From a virus, in IMG/VR virus record IMGVR_UViG_3300035682_000047, positions 1 to 54,932 of that record: a stretch of 54,932 nt of DNA; one strand, given 5' to 3'. This document shows, one piece after another, positions 23,321-32,731 of the stretch (within the stretch, counting starts at the first letter, position 1; the number at the start of each line of letters is the position of its first letter). The notes beneath the pieces were generated by a model. That model was not told the origin of the DNA. It did no database searches and saw only the letters and a program-made list of their open reading frames with translations. A program made the position numbers and the translations under genes.

Positions 23321-26300
23321 TGCGCCCTCAGACGAGCCGTGCGGAGTTCTTCACGAAGCCCTCCTACCTGTACTCGAAGTTCGGCAATGGCTTCAACTAA
23401 CCCTGTGCTTTCTTTGCTATCCGAATCCGCCGTAACCTCACGGAGCGAGACAATCTCATCGCGGACTGCGCGCAATTCAGAGACAACGGCTTGGTTATCG
23501 GAACCGTTGACCTCAACGCCGAGGCGTCCATCAGAACCACGGCGCAAGGGCATAATGGCTTCGGGGCCTGCCTCACCGAAGAGGGCCATAGGCGCAAGCG
23601 TGGGGTTATTCACGTAGTCAGGGATGCCGCCGTTGGCGTAGGCCATGACGCGGCCATATTTCATGACGGCGCCTAGTGCGGCAGGCATCGCGCCATGTGA
23701 TTCTATGCTTCCACCGAAACTACCGCTCGAATTGGAATCTGGACCCGTATACTCCCCAAAACCTACGCTTCCTGAAGAAATTGATACGCTTTGGTTTGCC
23801 TGTTCCACCGCAGCCTGGATCGCCTCTGCGATTGGCAGCAACTCAGCCAACTTGCTATCAAACCGCTTCGTATATTCTGCCGTCTCGGCAATCGCGGCGT
23901 TGGTGCGTAGGTTGGTCATTTCTGCGACCAAGGGCACGCTCGCCAAATCAGGAAGGCTCTGCTGCGAGGCAGTCATGGTGGAAAGAGATTCTAGGCCCGA
24001 GACAACACGGCCACGGATATCGTGGAAGCCGCCTGTAGAGGCGTATACTTCGCGGGCTAGATTTAGAAGCGTGTCTGCCGACTGCGTGATGCGGTTGAGC
24101 GCATCCACGTTGCCCGTTTGGGCCGCCGCCAAGTCACGGGTAAATAGTTCTTGTGCGGCGCCCAAGCGCCCCATGGTTGTTGTGCCTGACAGCGGGCTGC
24201 TAGTGCGAAGCGAATCAAGATAATCGCGGATATTCTTATTAGAATCCTTCAGAATCTTAACTCGTTCTGCGGCTTGTGTCCTTTCAAGTTCAACAAGCAG
24301 TCGAGACTTTTCTCCCGCCGTGATCCCTAGCGCGTCAAGTGAGGCGGTGAAAGATTCAATTTCCTTCTGGGTCTTATAAGCAAGCTCAATGCGCTGCGCC
24401 TCTTGGTCCATGCCTTCCGCCATGAGACGGCGCACGTGCATCTCAAGGGCTGTATCACGGATAGTCAGGCTACGTTGTTCTTCCAGCTTGGCGATTTGCT
24501 TGTCTCGTGCAGCCAAAAGTTCTTCTTCGCCAATGCCATACTCACGGGCTTTGGCGGTGGCTTGCGCGAAGGAGTCAATCAGCGCGTCCATCTGCTTCTT
24601 GAACTCAGGCACAGGGTCCGCGGTCAAGCCTTTAATGGAGTCTTGTAGGGCGATAAAGCTGTCTACAAACTCTTGCAGCTTTTCAGGACCGGCAAAGGAA
24701 CGGGTTGAAAGCGCCTTGTTCAGTTCTTCGTTGGCCGTAGCAGCAAACTTTAGAGAACCGAGAGCTTCGTTGAAACTTGCCGCTTCGCCATAGCCGAGGT
24801 TGCCCATACCATACTTGTTGCCGCCCACAGCGCGGACGCCGGATACTGTGAGGCCACGTTGCTTTAGATAGGCGTTGATAGCCGGTATCTTAGCATTTGC
24901 TTCTTCAAACTGAGCGCGGCCTTGCTCATTGTAGTATGTATCCGTCATGGCAAGTTGACCATCCTGCGACCGCAGGGCGTAACCAAAGCCACGGCTCGAT
25001 TCCTTGGGGCCGAAGAGGCCGCCTAGACCGCCACCAGCGGCACCACCAAGCACCGCCAGAAGCGTGCCAACGCCGGGCAGTGCCAAGTCCATCGCCAGCG
25101 CCGCAGCAATACCGGCGCCGGTGCCAAGCGCGGAGCCGACCATACCGCCTGTCTGGTTGCCGCCAAGTAATGAATTGGTGAACATGCCCGCGCCGAAGCC
25201 GAGGCCCCCCGCACCTAGCACGCTGCCAAGCGAGGCCGAGCCTGCGGTGCCGAACAGGCCGGGGGTTCCTGCGGTAGTCATCCCGCCGTAACCAGAGGCA
25301 ATGCCTGGCTCCAACAATCCGGGCATCATGGTAGTGACTGGTGCTGTGCCAAACAAATAATTGCTGGCGCCTGAGAACATGCCGCCGACGCTACCACCCG
25401 GCAGAAGGCTTGTAAGACTGCCTAAGCCGAGCAGGCTACCAAGTCCGCCACCGCCACCCGCCGCAGCCCCCGCTGCCGCAGCGCCCCCACCGCCCATGAC
25501 TGATAGGCCCAATCCCAAAGTCGGGAGCATGGTGCCAGAGAAGATCGAATTGATGATCGGGTTTACGACGCCAAGGCGTAGGATAGACTGGACAATGGAC
25601 GACATGACGCCACGGATGACGTTGCCAAAGTTAAGAGCGCGGATTTCGCCCTTAGCAAATGCTTCTGTAATGGCGTCGCCAACTTGCTCAAAGGCGCGAA
25701 CGCCGATGTTGGCCATCTCTTTATAAGAGTTGTCGAGTTGGTCAGTTTCTTGACGAATGCGGACAATTTTGCGAGCTTGGTCTTCTGCCGCCAATATAAC
25801 GTCAGGAGCGCGGCCTTCAGCTTGCTGGCGAGCGCGGAAAGCGGCAAGCTCCTGCTCTCGCAGATTTATGTTCATTCCAATAAGGCTTCGCTCTTTTTCA
25901 AGTAGAGCGATTTCTTGCTCGCGCTGTTTGGTGTTGGCTTTTACCGCCTCGGTGTCTTTTTCTTGATCTGACCTTTGGCGCATCAGAGGCAAGATGGCCG
26001 CAAGTGCTTTTCTATATTCTTCGGAGCCCTTGGTGCCGTAATCAAGCGCCTTGGTCTGCGCCTTGATCTGCACTTCCATATCGTCGCCAGCAAGCGTGCT
26101 TTGCTTGTAGGCTTCTAAGAGCCCTTGGTGCGTTGCTATTTCGATTTCTAGCGTTTCGGTGTATTTGCTATTGGTTTTACTCGACTCCTTGGTGGAGCTA
26201 GTTGCCTTTTTATTAGCCGCGTCCAAGTCTGCTTTGATATCAATATATTTTTGCTCACCCATAGCTGCGCGGTCAGTAACTTCTTTTTCAAATGCTTTTG

Positions 26301-28956
26301 CGTCTGTTAATGCGCGGATGCTCGGGTAGAGTTGTCTATACGCGTCTTGGAGAACCTTCAGTCGTGCGGCCTCAGACCGTTGGTCCTCGGCGCGGCGGTA
26401 TGTTTGTGCGATGGGGCGTCCGACGCCTCGCGTAGTAGAAGGAGTCTCTTCCCCAGGGGGAACTAGGTCTAGGGGACGACCACCTTCGATAGTTTGACGA
26501 CGCTGAGTAAGAGTTTCTAAACCTCGTTGGGCTATGCCAAGCAATCCAGTCAACCGGAGAACTTCAGAAATAGCGTTACCTATATTCTGCAAATTGACGG
26601 GGCTTTCGATAACCTTTATAAAATTTGCAGCTGCGTTAGAGAACGCAGATAGCGATCCTGAACCGTCTGGTGCTTTTTCGATAATACCTTTCATTTCTAA
26701 TTGAATTTTAGAGAGTTCTTTTACAAAATCCGCTAGGGGCATTTCTCCTTTTTTGACACTGTCATACCAAACGTTTAGGTTGTCCACAGCCTTAAGAATT
26801 TGAGTGTTATACGCGGGAAGCGCCCCTGCTGCTTGTTGCAAGGAACTGACAACATCAAAAAACTCCGCTTTTGGCATAATAGAAGAGAGGCGGTTCCGGG
26901 CCTCTTCTACCTGAGTTCCAAGTTCTTTTACGCCCTTCTTAGTTTCTTCTTCCTGCACTTTAAGCGCCATCACCAGCGCCTTGGAGGCTTCGTATCCGAG
27001 TTTCCTGTAAGAAGCGATCAGCTTTTCAAAATCACTTTCTGCACTCGCAGTTGCTTGCGAAGTGCCAGTTATCAAAGAGGCATTTACCGCATTGATGCGG
27101 TCGGACAAATTCGCGTATGTTTTATCAAACTGCTTTACTGCTTTGTCGAATTGATCCAAGTCTCTTGCTGGCCCGCGCATCAAACCCGCGATGCCTGCGC
27201 CGACCGCCGCAACAGCGAGGCCAATAGCCACCCACTTGGAAGCCAACAGTGCAAGGATACGGAGCAGACTACCTGCCGCCAAAGCAGTAAGCGCCCCCGC
27301 CACCAAATCAAGATTGTTGGCGAGGGTTGCGAGCGCCTTAGCCAGCACTTCCACCGCGCCAGACTCACGGGCAGTTTCAATCAACTTGCGGATTTGGTCA
27401 GTAGTAGAAATCAATGCTTCATCAAAACCCGCTTCCTTGAAAAGCATATTGGTTTTGGTCAATTCGGTCGTGAGCCTGCCGAACGCAGAACCAACAGACT
27501 GTGACGTGCGGCCCAAAGTTTCCGCGCCACCAGACATGGCGAAGATTTGCTTTACGAACTCCACCGCATATCGCTGAACGTCAATCGTGCCTTCTTCAAA
27601 CCGTTTATTCAGGTCAGATTGCTTGCCATCGACCTTCGTTACCGCACGCTCAAGAGCGGCCATAGCGACAGGCAGGCGGTCGCCCATCTGATTTCGCACT
27701 TCTTCAGCCATAAACTTGCCTTTGGACATCGACTGTTCAAGGGCGCGAATAACACCCATAGTGTCCGCAGCGGACAGACCAAAGTTTCTTGAAGCACCCA
27801 CCAGTTCCGAGAACGTCTCTCTGGTTTGACCACCTTCAAACCCGGCACCTTTCATCGCCAAAGACAAGCGTGCAAACGAGTTGCCTACGTCACCGACAGC
27901 GAAACCAACTCGGTCAGCTTCGGCAAAAAGGAAGTTTAGATTACGCTGAAAACCAAGTGTGCCCTCGGAAACGGTTTTGAGCGTGTTGACAAACTTATCA
28001 ATTACCAAGCCCGCTTGAATAATCTCACGCAATGCGAGGGTGCCTGAAAGCGCGCTCAGTGCAGCCGAGGTATTGAACGCTACGCGACTAAAGCCGCCTA
28101 GGGAGGCGTTGGCTGCGCCAAAGGCCGCAGAAAAGACGCGTGCGTTGTCGCTCACCCGCGTGAGAAGGCCGCCAGTTTTAGCAATTTCGTTGCTCAAAGC
28201 CTGCATAGAACGGTTAAATTTACCAGAAGCTGTCTCTGCTTGGAGGCTGCCCGTCCCGTATTGTTTGAGTGTTGAAGCGTATTGGTTCAGTGCCCGTTGC
28301 GCATTGGCGTCGATACGAAAGGCTTGCTCCAATGGAGTCTGCCTACTAGCGCGCAGAGATATACCAGCAACGCGGGTCTGCGCTTGCTGCATAATCCGTT
28401 CAAAAGCAAGAGCATCTTTAACTTGGCGTTGTGTATCCCGGCTAATTGCCCGAGAAGTATTTTCTTGTTCTTTAGCGCTTCTGCGAAGTGCTTCGGCTTT
28501 TTGCCTCTCAAGTCTAACTACAGCCTCAATACCTGTCTTAGTCTGCTCAATCGCTTGATTGTAGCGGCGCGTTGCTCGGTCTATCTGAATTGTAGTCGCA
28601 TTGACGTTGCTTGCCACGCGGTTATACTGCTCAAAAGCACGATTGACGCGGTTCATAGTATCCGCGCGCATACCTTCTGACAAAGCATGTTTATTAACTA
28701 GACGGGTAATTTGTTCATACTTCTTAGCGCCATCCTCAAGGCGCTTTTCCATTTTTGCAAACGCGCTCTCGCTCTTTGAAGCCCACTTTTCAAGAGACTG
28801 CGAGGACTGAGACTGTTTTGCAGACGCCGCGCCGATATTGCTTACAGACTTCTCTACCTTAGCCGCAGTCGCAGCAAGCGCGTCAAGCGCCTTTACTGCG
28901 GCGCTGACCGACTTGGTATCAACTTTGACTGTAAGATTAGCAACTGAATCCGACAA
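23317..28956 (-). CDS. Tail tape measure protein
   Basis: 1879 residues from a TTG start with GGGGGTAGGG upstream. Long coiled-coil regions (first 250 residues and about 680-1100), the TIGR02675-type segment around 320-450 (LVIDKFVNTLKTVSEGTLGF, AADTMGVIRALEQSMSKGKF, AEEVRNQMGDRLPVAMAAL), hydrophobic Gly/Ala-rich stretches near 560-590 and 1190-1340 and a C-terminal NGGIPDYVNNPTLAPMALFG-EAGPEAIMPL segment. The latter is like the ends of lambda gpH relatives. At about 0.15 nm per residue it would suit a tail near 280 nm, by inference. Confidence 0.95.
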   Translation of the reverse strand: MSDSVANLTVKVDTKSVSAAVKALDALAATAAKVEKSVSNIGAASAKQSQSSQSLEKWASKSESAFAKMEKRLEDGAKKYEQITRLVNKHALSEGMRADTMNRVNRAFEQYNRVASNVNATTIQIDRATRRYNQAIEQTKTGIEAVVRLERQKAEALRRSAKEQENTSRAISRDTQRQVKDALAFERIMQQAQTRVAGISLRASRQTPLEQAFRIDANAQRALNQYASTLKQYGTGSLQAETASGKFNRSMQALSNEIAKTGGLLTRVSDNARVFSAAFGAANASLGGFSRVAFNTSAALSALSGTLALREIIQAGLVIDKFVNTLKTVSEGTLGFQRNLNFLFAEADRVGFAVGDVGNSFARLSLAMKGAGFEGGQTRETFSELVGASRNFGLSAADTMGVIRALEQSMSKGKFMAEEVRNQMGDRLPVAMAALERAVTKVDGKQSDLNKRFEEGTIDVQRYAVEFVKQIFAMSGGAETLGRTSQSVGSAFGRLTTELTKTNMLFKEAGFDEALISTTDQIRKLIETARESGAVEVLAKALATLANNLDLVAGALTALAAGSLLRILALLASKWVAIGLAVAAVGAGIAGLMRGPARDLDQFDKAVKQFDKTYANLSDRINAVNASLITGTSQATASAESDFEKLIASYRKLGYEASKALVMALKVQEEETKKGVKELGTQVEEARNRLSSIMPKAEFFDVVSSLQQAAGALPAYNTQILKAVDNLNVWYDSVKKGEMPLADFVKELSKIQLEMKGIIEKAPDGSGSLSAFSNAAANFIKVIESPVNLQNIGNAISEVLRLTGLLGIAQRGLETLTQRRQTIEGGRPLDLVPPGEETPSTTRGVGRPIAQTYRRAEDQRSEAARLKVLQDAYRQLYPSIRALTDAKAFEKEVTDRAAMGEQKYIDIKADLDAANKKATSSTKESSKTNSKYTETLEIEIATHQGLLEAYKQSTLAGDDMEVQIKAQTKALDYGTKGSEEYRKALAAILPLMRQRSDQEKDTEAVKANTKQREQEIALLEKERSLIGMNINLREQELAAFRARQQAEGRAPDVILAAEDQARKIVRIRQETDQLDNSYKEMANIGVRAFEQVGDAITEAFAKGEIRALNFGNVIRGVMSSIVQSILRLGVVNPIINSIFSGTMLPTLGLGLSVMGGGGAAAAGAAAGGGGGLGSLLGLGSLTSLLPGGSVGGMFSGASNYLFGTAPVTTMMPGLLEPGIASGYGGMTTAGTPGLFGTAGSASLGSVLGAGGLGFGAGMFTNSLLGGNQTGGMVGSALGTGAGIAAALAMDLALPGVGTLLAVLGGAAGGGLGGLFGPKESSRGFGYALRSQDGQLAMTDTYYNEQGRAQFEEANAKIPAINAYLKQRGLTVSGVRAVGGNKYGMGNLGYGEAASFNEALGSLKFAATANEELNKALSTRSFAGPEKLQEFVDSFIALQDSIKGLTADPVPEFKKQMDALIDSFAQATAKAREYGIGEEELLAARDKQIAKLEEQRSLTIRDTALEMHVRRLMAEGMDQEAQRIELAYKTQKEIESFTASLDALGITAGEKSRLLVELERTQAAERVKILKDSNKNIRDYLDSLRTSSPLSGTTTMGRLGAAQELFTRDLAAAQTGNVDALNRITQSADTLLNLAREVYASTGGFHDIRGRVVSGLESLSTMTASQQSLPDLASVPLVAEMTNLRTNAAIAETAEYTKRFDSKLAELLPIAEAIQAAVEQANQSVSISSGSVGFGEYTGPDSNSSGSFGGSIESHGAMPAALGAVMKYGRVMAYANGGIPDYVNNPTLAPMALFGEAGPEAIMPLRRGSDGRLGVEVNGSDNQAVVSELRAVRDEIVSLREVTADSDSKESTGLVEAIAELRVQVGGLREELRTARLRAQ

Positions 28957-28958
28957 CC

Positions 28959-29450
28959 CTACCCCCGTCTAGTCGATCTCTTTGGCGCAGGCATCTGTTC
29001 AGATTTCTTTGACGCATCTTTAGCGGCCCTGGCGGCTTTGGCGAGGTCGGCTTGGGCTTCAAGAAATGCGGTGTCAATCACTTTTATAGCGCGTATTTCA
29101 TGCGGAAGCAATACGCGGCCGGATAGGCGGATATAGGCTTCTATTTCTAAATAAGTGATCGGGTTTGACGAGAACCCATTTGACCCACGGGTTGATTGTA
29201 GGTCAACGAAACTCCCCCACGCAAAAGTAAATTCTTCTGGCATGGGTGGCAAGTCTAGCCGCGCCTCAATCACAAGTTTCTGCTGCTTTGAGGCGCTATC
29301 CGTTCTGCGGCTAACCGCAGACAGGGCGCGAGTGAGGCTATCCGCCTCACTCGACCCGTCTTCTTTCTTCAGATTAAGCGCGAAATAACGTTCCGCATGT
29401 TCTTTGAGAAAAGTTAAGCTATCTTCAAAGAAACGTGGCGCGGTCGTCAA
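28959..29450 (-). CDS. Tail assembly chaperone, downstream part
   Basis: 163 residues if it starts at TTG 29450, a start with no properly spaced ribosome site. LEIEAYIRLSGRVLLPHEIRA and VIDTAFLEAQADL are features of phage tail assembly proteins read by frameshift (T of G/GT). The end is basic. It overlaps the upstream gene by 26 bases in the +1 frame, at a CTT-TGA site. I suspect that it is made mainly as an extension of the upstream chaperone. Confidence 0.7.
   Translation of the reverse strand: MTTAPRFFEDSLTFLKEHAERYFALNLKKEDGSSEADSLTRALSAVSRRTDSASKQQKLVIEARLDLPPMPEEFTFAWGSFVDLQSTRGSNGFSSNPITYLEIEAYIRLSGRVLLPHEIRAIKVIDTAFLEAQADLAKAARAAKDASKKSEQMPAPKRSTRRG
29425..29430 (-). promoter_or_regulatory. 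Candidate +1 programmed frameshift site CUU-UGA
   Basis: The upstream chaperone gene ends TTT-CTT-TGA. A +1 slip on CTT moves into GAA-GAT-AGC, which is the reading frame of the downstream chaperone. CUU-UGA is the shift site of bacterial prfB. There is no Shine-Dalgarno-like stimulator next to it. Confidence 0.45.
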
Positions 29451-29826
29451 GCGCCTCGCTAACCTGCTCCTTGATCCACGAGAAGCGAAGGTCCGAGTAG
29501 ATCGTGCGCGCAGTCGTATCGTTCAGCGGCGCGTTCAGCGGAGAGCCATCAAGACCTACCAGATACCAGTCCTTCGTGGCAGCAACAAGGGCCTCAGCAC
29601 GCTCAGCCTCAAGCTCGTCAGCGGTCATGGTGACGCGACCGCGCATCTTCAGGCGCTTGTTGAGTGCTGCCTTCTGCACCTTCTGCACTTCGGGGCTGTC
29701 AAGGCTGACCACGGAAATGAAGGCTTCCTTACCCGCAGCGTCGCGCAAAGGCTGGCGCGTCTTTGGGTGTAGGATGGTGATAGGGACGGCGTTGGAAACA
29801 TCGACGGCGAGGGCGTCTAGTGACAT
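29425..29826 (-). CDS. Tail assembly chaperone, upstream part
   Basis: 133 residues from ATG 29826; AGGAGG lies about 11 bases upstream. Pattern PITILHPKTRQPLRDAAGKEAF (about 14-36), KRLKMRGRVTMTADELEAE and FSWIKEQVSEALDDRATFL at the end are characteristic of phage tail assembly chaperones that begin with a beta domain and end with a helix. These bind the tape measure during tail tube polymerisation. It lies between the tail tube genes and the tape measure, the normal position. Confidence 0.8.
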   Translation of the reverse strand: MSLDALAVDVSNAVPITILHPKTRQPLRDAAGKEAFISVVSLDSPEVQKVQKAALNKRLKMRGRVTMTADELEAERAEALVAATKDWYLVGLDGSPLNAPLNDTTARTIYSDLRFSWIKEQVSEALDDRATFL

Positions 29827-29912
29827 GAGAAGCGAGACCTCCTGGGTCTTTTCAAGGTGGGACCAAAAGTGTTTTGGCAAAGGAACAACGCCAAGTCAAG
29901 CGCAAACGTATT

Positions 29913-32420
29913 TTAAGTCGTAAGAGCGCGTAATTCACTGTCAGAGTAAAAGAAGTTTGAGAGTGTAGCTGAGCGCGCCCAGCCAATGACGTAGTTGCCC
30001 GCAGCCCAAGGAGCGCTTAACACCGCTACGTTTGTCATAGCGGCATAGCCTGCGCGTGCAAACGTAGATGCGGTAAGTGCTGCTCCGTTTATTGAATATC
30101 GGGCACCTGCATAATTGATTGAGGCGCCTATTTTATTGGCGGTGAAAGCGGGGCGTAGTTGAGCGGTTAGACTAACGCCTGTGTCTCCTACCCCATTTAT
30201 GATGTATGTAAAATTTTCAGTAAAGTATGATGTATTGCTAAAAGAGCCGCCTGATGTCCCAGCATATACTACGCCACTACCTTGCGAGTTGCTTGCAGAC
30301 AAAAATTCAACCGAATACGTATATCCATTGGGTGATTGGAACCAAGGTGCATTTGCACTTAGACTATAAGTTAAGCGATCAGCAGCGCGGGTGACTGTTG
30401 CTCCTGAAGTCTTGATCGGGCTGGTGATCGTATTGCCTAGTTCTAGTTGTGGTAGGCCAAAACGCAACGTAAAGTCCCATGCTGTTGCTGATGGGGTTAT
30501 AAGGAACCGCATTTGCTCTAATGTAGTGCCCGCGTTTATATTGGTCCTCGATACAGTAACCCGCTGCGTTCTAAGTGCAGCGCCAGTTACTGTGCTTCTT
30601 ATATCGACCGTAGTTTGAGAAACACCGGGGAACTCATAAACTCTCGGACCTATTCCCCCTAAACCTGTAAAAGAACCCGCGACTAATTTTAGAAAAACGG
30701 AGCCCACCCACACCTGTCCGTTTGCCGCGGAAGCATGAGTCCCTCCGTCTAGGGATAATTCAAAAGCCGCTTCTCCGCCATTTCCTGCCCACCGTATATC
30801 AATATATTCGATACCATCCTCGGTGCCGGTCCCCACGATTTGCCGAGTTACACTTGTTTGAGTGCCCCCGCCCCAAGTCGTAGGTAGTGTCCCTGGCGTT
30901 CCTGCTACTGCGGCGCTAGCAATACTGTTGCGAACCCAATTTGTGCGGGAGGGTTCTAGCGCTAGACCACGCAGGGACAGGCCACTTGGGTCGTAGTCAA
31001 CCCGCGCAACATCCGCACTCGCAATGGTCAAAACACCTGAACTATTGAAATATGTAGCGTTGCTGGCGCGGCTGTAGGTCCATCCTGAAGGCACGCCAGT
31101 TAGAAAACTAAAAGTCTGCGTCCTAGGGACTAAGTTGCTTGCTTGGATATAAATAGGCGCTGTGCCCTGTTGCGCGTTTGTAGCGAGCGGCGTCAGCGCC
31201 ACAAATGGAAGTGAGACAGTAACCCCGCTATCCGAAGAAGTATCTACTTCTCCACCAGAATATTTCAGACGCGGGATGACGATGCTTATGAATTTTGTAT
31301 CCGCGTCTAGGGCCTGTGTATTCTGCAATTGCAGTATAAGTTTGGATTCTGTCTCTTGGATAAACTTATCGAAAGCGGATGAACTTGAAAAAAGAACGCT
31401 AATCTGCCCCGTTACTTCTACAAAACGTCCGAAGAAGATATTAGATACAGTTTCGGAGCCCACCGTCTGCGGCGCCAACATGCTGTTGTTGATCGAAATT
31501 TCAGCCGCAGTAACCACGCCAAGGACATTGCTGCCTTCAAAAAGTGTGCCATTTATGGCGGTGTAAGGCGTTGTTTGTTCGGTATCGGGTGGTGGATAGT
31601 TTTCGGTGATACGAAAATCACCGCTCTCACCTACCCTTATATCCCCGCTTTCTGTAACGCGGATTCCCGCGTATATGGCGCTTGTAGAGGAAAAAGAAGA
31701 AGCGTCTCGGCCTATGAGATTAAAAGAAAGAGTAGCGAGGCCAGAAGCGGGCACAGAGAACGTGGTTTGATTAACTCGGATACCCCTGAACTGCTGGTAG
31801 AGATTGAGGTCTGAAAGCCAACGTTCAATAGTAAAGGAATGATACGTGCCTTCAAGAGATGCCTTGCGCCCTACTTCATATACGCGATTGACAGCCACAC
31901 TTGAAGAAGTAGAGGTAAGGGTTCCTGGCTCCACTTTGATTGTCGAAGAAGAAACGCTGACTGCGGTAAGGTACACGCCTGTTATACCTGCCACTGGTCC
32001 GTTTGGGGAGGTAAGATAGAAAATCTCGCCTTCTCTGAAACCATTAGATATCAGGTTATATCCCGCAGTTGCACAAGTGATGCGGCTGTTCGCTGCATCA
32101 ACACTCGCCGTAAACGCACTCGCAATAGGAGCAGCGGTCGCCCACGTCCCCCCAATAGCTGCCTCAAGCAGATCGTCCCAAGACTGTTCTGAAATTTCGC
32201 CTAAAATATCACCAGATACGCTTTTATAACCATGAAATAGATTTTGCCGCACACGAGATGAGAGCCGCGCGTCTGGTTGCCTGATTTCTTTTTGTAGGTT
32301 GACGTTAAGATTTACATCGCGGATACGCTTAAACGGTTGGCCTACAGGCGTAGAGCCAAAGACGCTTTCCGCGACATAACTGTATTCGGCAAGCGAGCCT
32401 GTTGCGATACTACCGCTCAT
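29913..32420 (-). CDS. Tail tube paralogue 1 with C-terminal extension
   Basis: 835 residues. The first 445 or so are a tail tube protein closely related to the genes at 32728 and 35219 (shared IxxGSLxExxYxxEVxFGSTP, SEQSWDDLLEA, FTIERWLSDLNLYQQFRG). It carries an insert near 260-290 with three copies of an R-x-x-E-S-G-D-like unit. The rest, after IYIQASN, is an extension beginning GVPSGWTYSRASNATYFNSS that resembles phage carbohydrate-binding or LamG-like decoration domains and ends FYSDSELRALTT. It is probably displayed on the tail surface in low copy. Confidence 0.8.
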   Translation of the reverse strand: MSGSIATGSLAEYSYVAESVFGSTPVGQPFKRIRDVNLNVNLQKEIRQPDARLSSRVRQNLFHGYKSVSGDILGEISEQSWDDLLEAAIGGTWATAAPIASAFTASVDAANSRITCATAGYNLISNGFREGEIFYLTSPNGPVAGITGVYLTAVSVSSSTIKVEPGTLTSTSSSVAVNRVYEVGRKASLEGTYHSFTIERWLSDLNLYQQFRGIRVNQTTFSVPASGLATLSFNLIGRDASSFSSTSAIYAGIRVTESGDIRVGESGDFRITENYPPPDTEQTTPYTAINGTLFEGSNVLGVVTAAEISINNSMLAPQTVGSETVSNIFFGRFVEVTGQISVLFSSSSAFDKFIQETESKLILQLQNTQALDADTKFISIVIPRLKYSGGEVDTSSDSGVTVSLPFVALTPLATNAQQGTAPIYIQASNLVPRTQTFSFLTGVPSGWTYSRASNATYFNSSGVLTIASADVARVDYDPSGLSLRGLALEPSRTNWVRNSIASAAVAGTPGTLPTTWGGGTQTSVTRQIVGTGTEDGIEYIDIRWAGNGGEAAFELSLDGGTHASAANGQVWVGSVFLKLVAGSFTGLGGIGPRVYEFPGVSQTTVDIRSTVTGAALRTQRVTVSRTNINAGTTLEQMRFLITPSATAWDFTLRFGLPQLELGNTITSPIKTSGATVTRAADRLTYSLSANAPWFQSPNGYTYSVEFLSASNSQGSGVVYAGTSGGSFSNTSYFTENFTYIINGVGDTGVSLTAQLRPAFTANKIGASINYAGARYSINGAALTASTFARAGYAAMTNVAVLSAPWAAGNYVIGWARSATLSNFFYSDSELRALTT

Positions 32421-32452
32421 CGCCTCGCTTTTTCACCCCATCACTGAATAAG

Positions 32453-32731
32453 TTAAAACCAAAGCCTGCGTGGATTTTGCGGGGAGACTTCCGAAGCCGC
32501 AAATGCAGGGTTCATCCCGTTCTTCCAAGCCATGTTAACATGATATCCTGGCAGAACAATAGGGGGGTCATCCTCACTCTCTTGGTCAACCAGAGTGCCG
32601 ATGTCGTCAATAGCGTCGCCTTCATTCGGGCAAGGGGCGCCTTCATAGAATTGAAAACCTGCGTCGAGGCATGTTTGAAGAAAAGCATCTCTATCGTCAA
32701 AGCGGTGGAAAGAGTAGATATATTTACTCAT
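32453..32731 (-). CDS. Small hypothetical protein between tail tube genes
   Basis: 92 residues from ATG 32731, which overlaps the preceding tail tube stop (ATGA). It begins SKYIYSFHRFDDRDAFLQTC and ends YHVNMAWKNGMNPAFAASEV-SPQNPRR. I recall similar small genes in phages, often near structural genes, without a role. It may be a structural or chaperone accessory of the tail. Confidence 0.6.
   Translation of the reverse strand: MSKYIYSFHRFDDRDAFLQTCLDAGFQFYEGAPCPNEGDAIDDIGTLVDQESEDDPPIVLPGYHVNMAWKNGMNPAFAASEVSPQNPRRLWF

Noticed and set aside
23397-28810. Many plus-strand open frames across the tape measure gene
   Set aside because: They are shadows of the 1879-residue minus-strand gene, without domain patterns or spaced ribosome sites.
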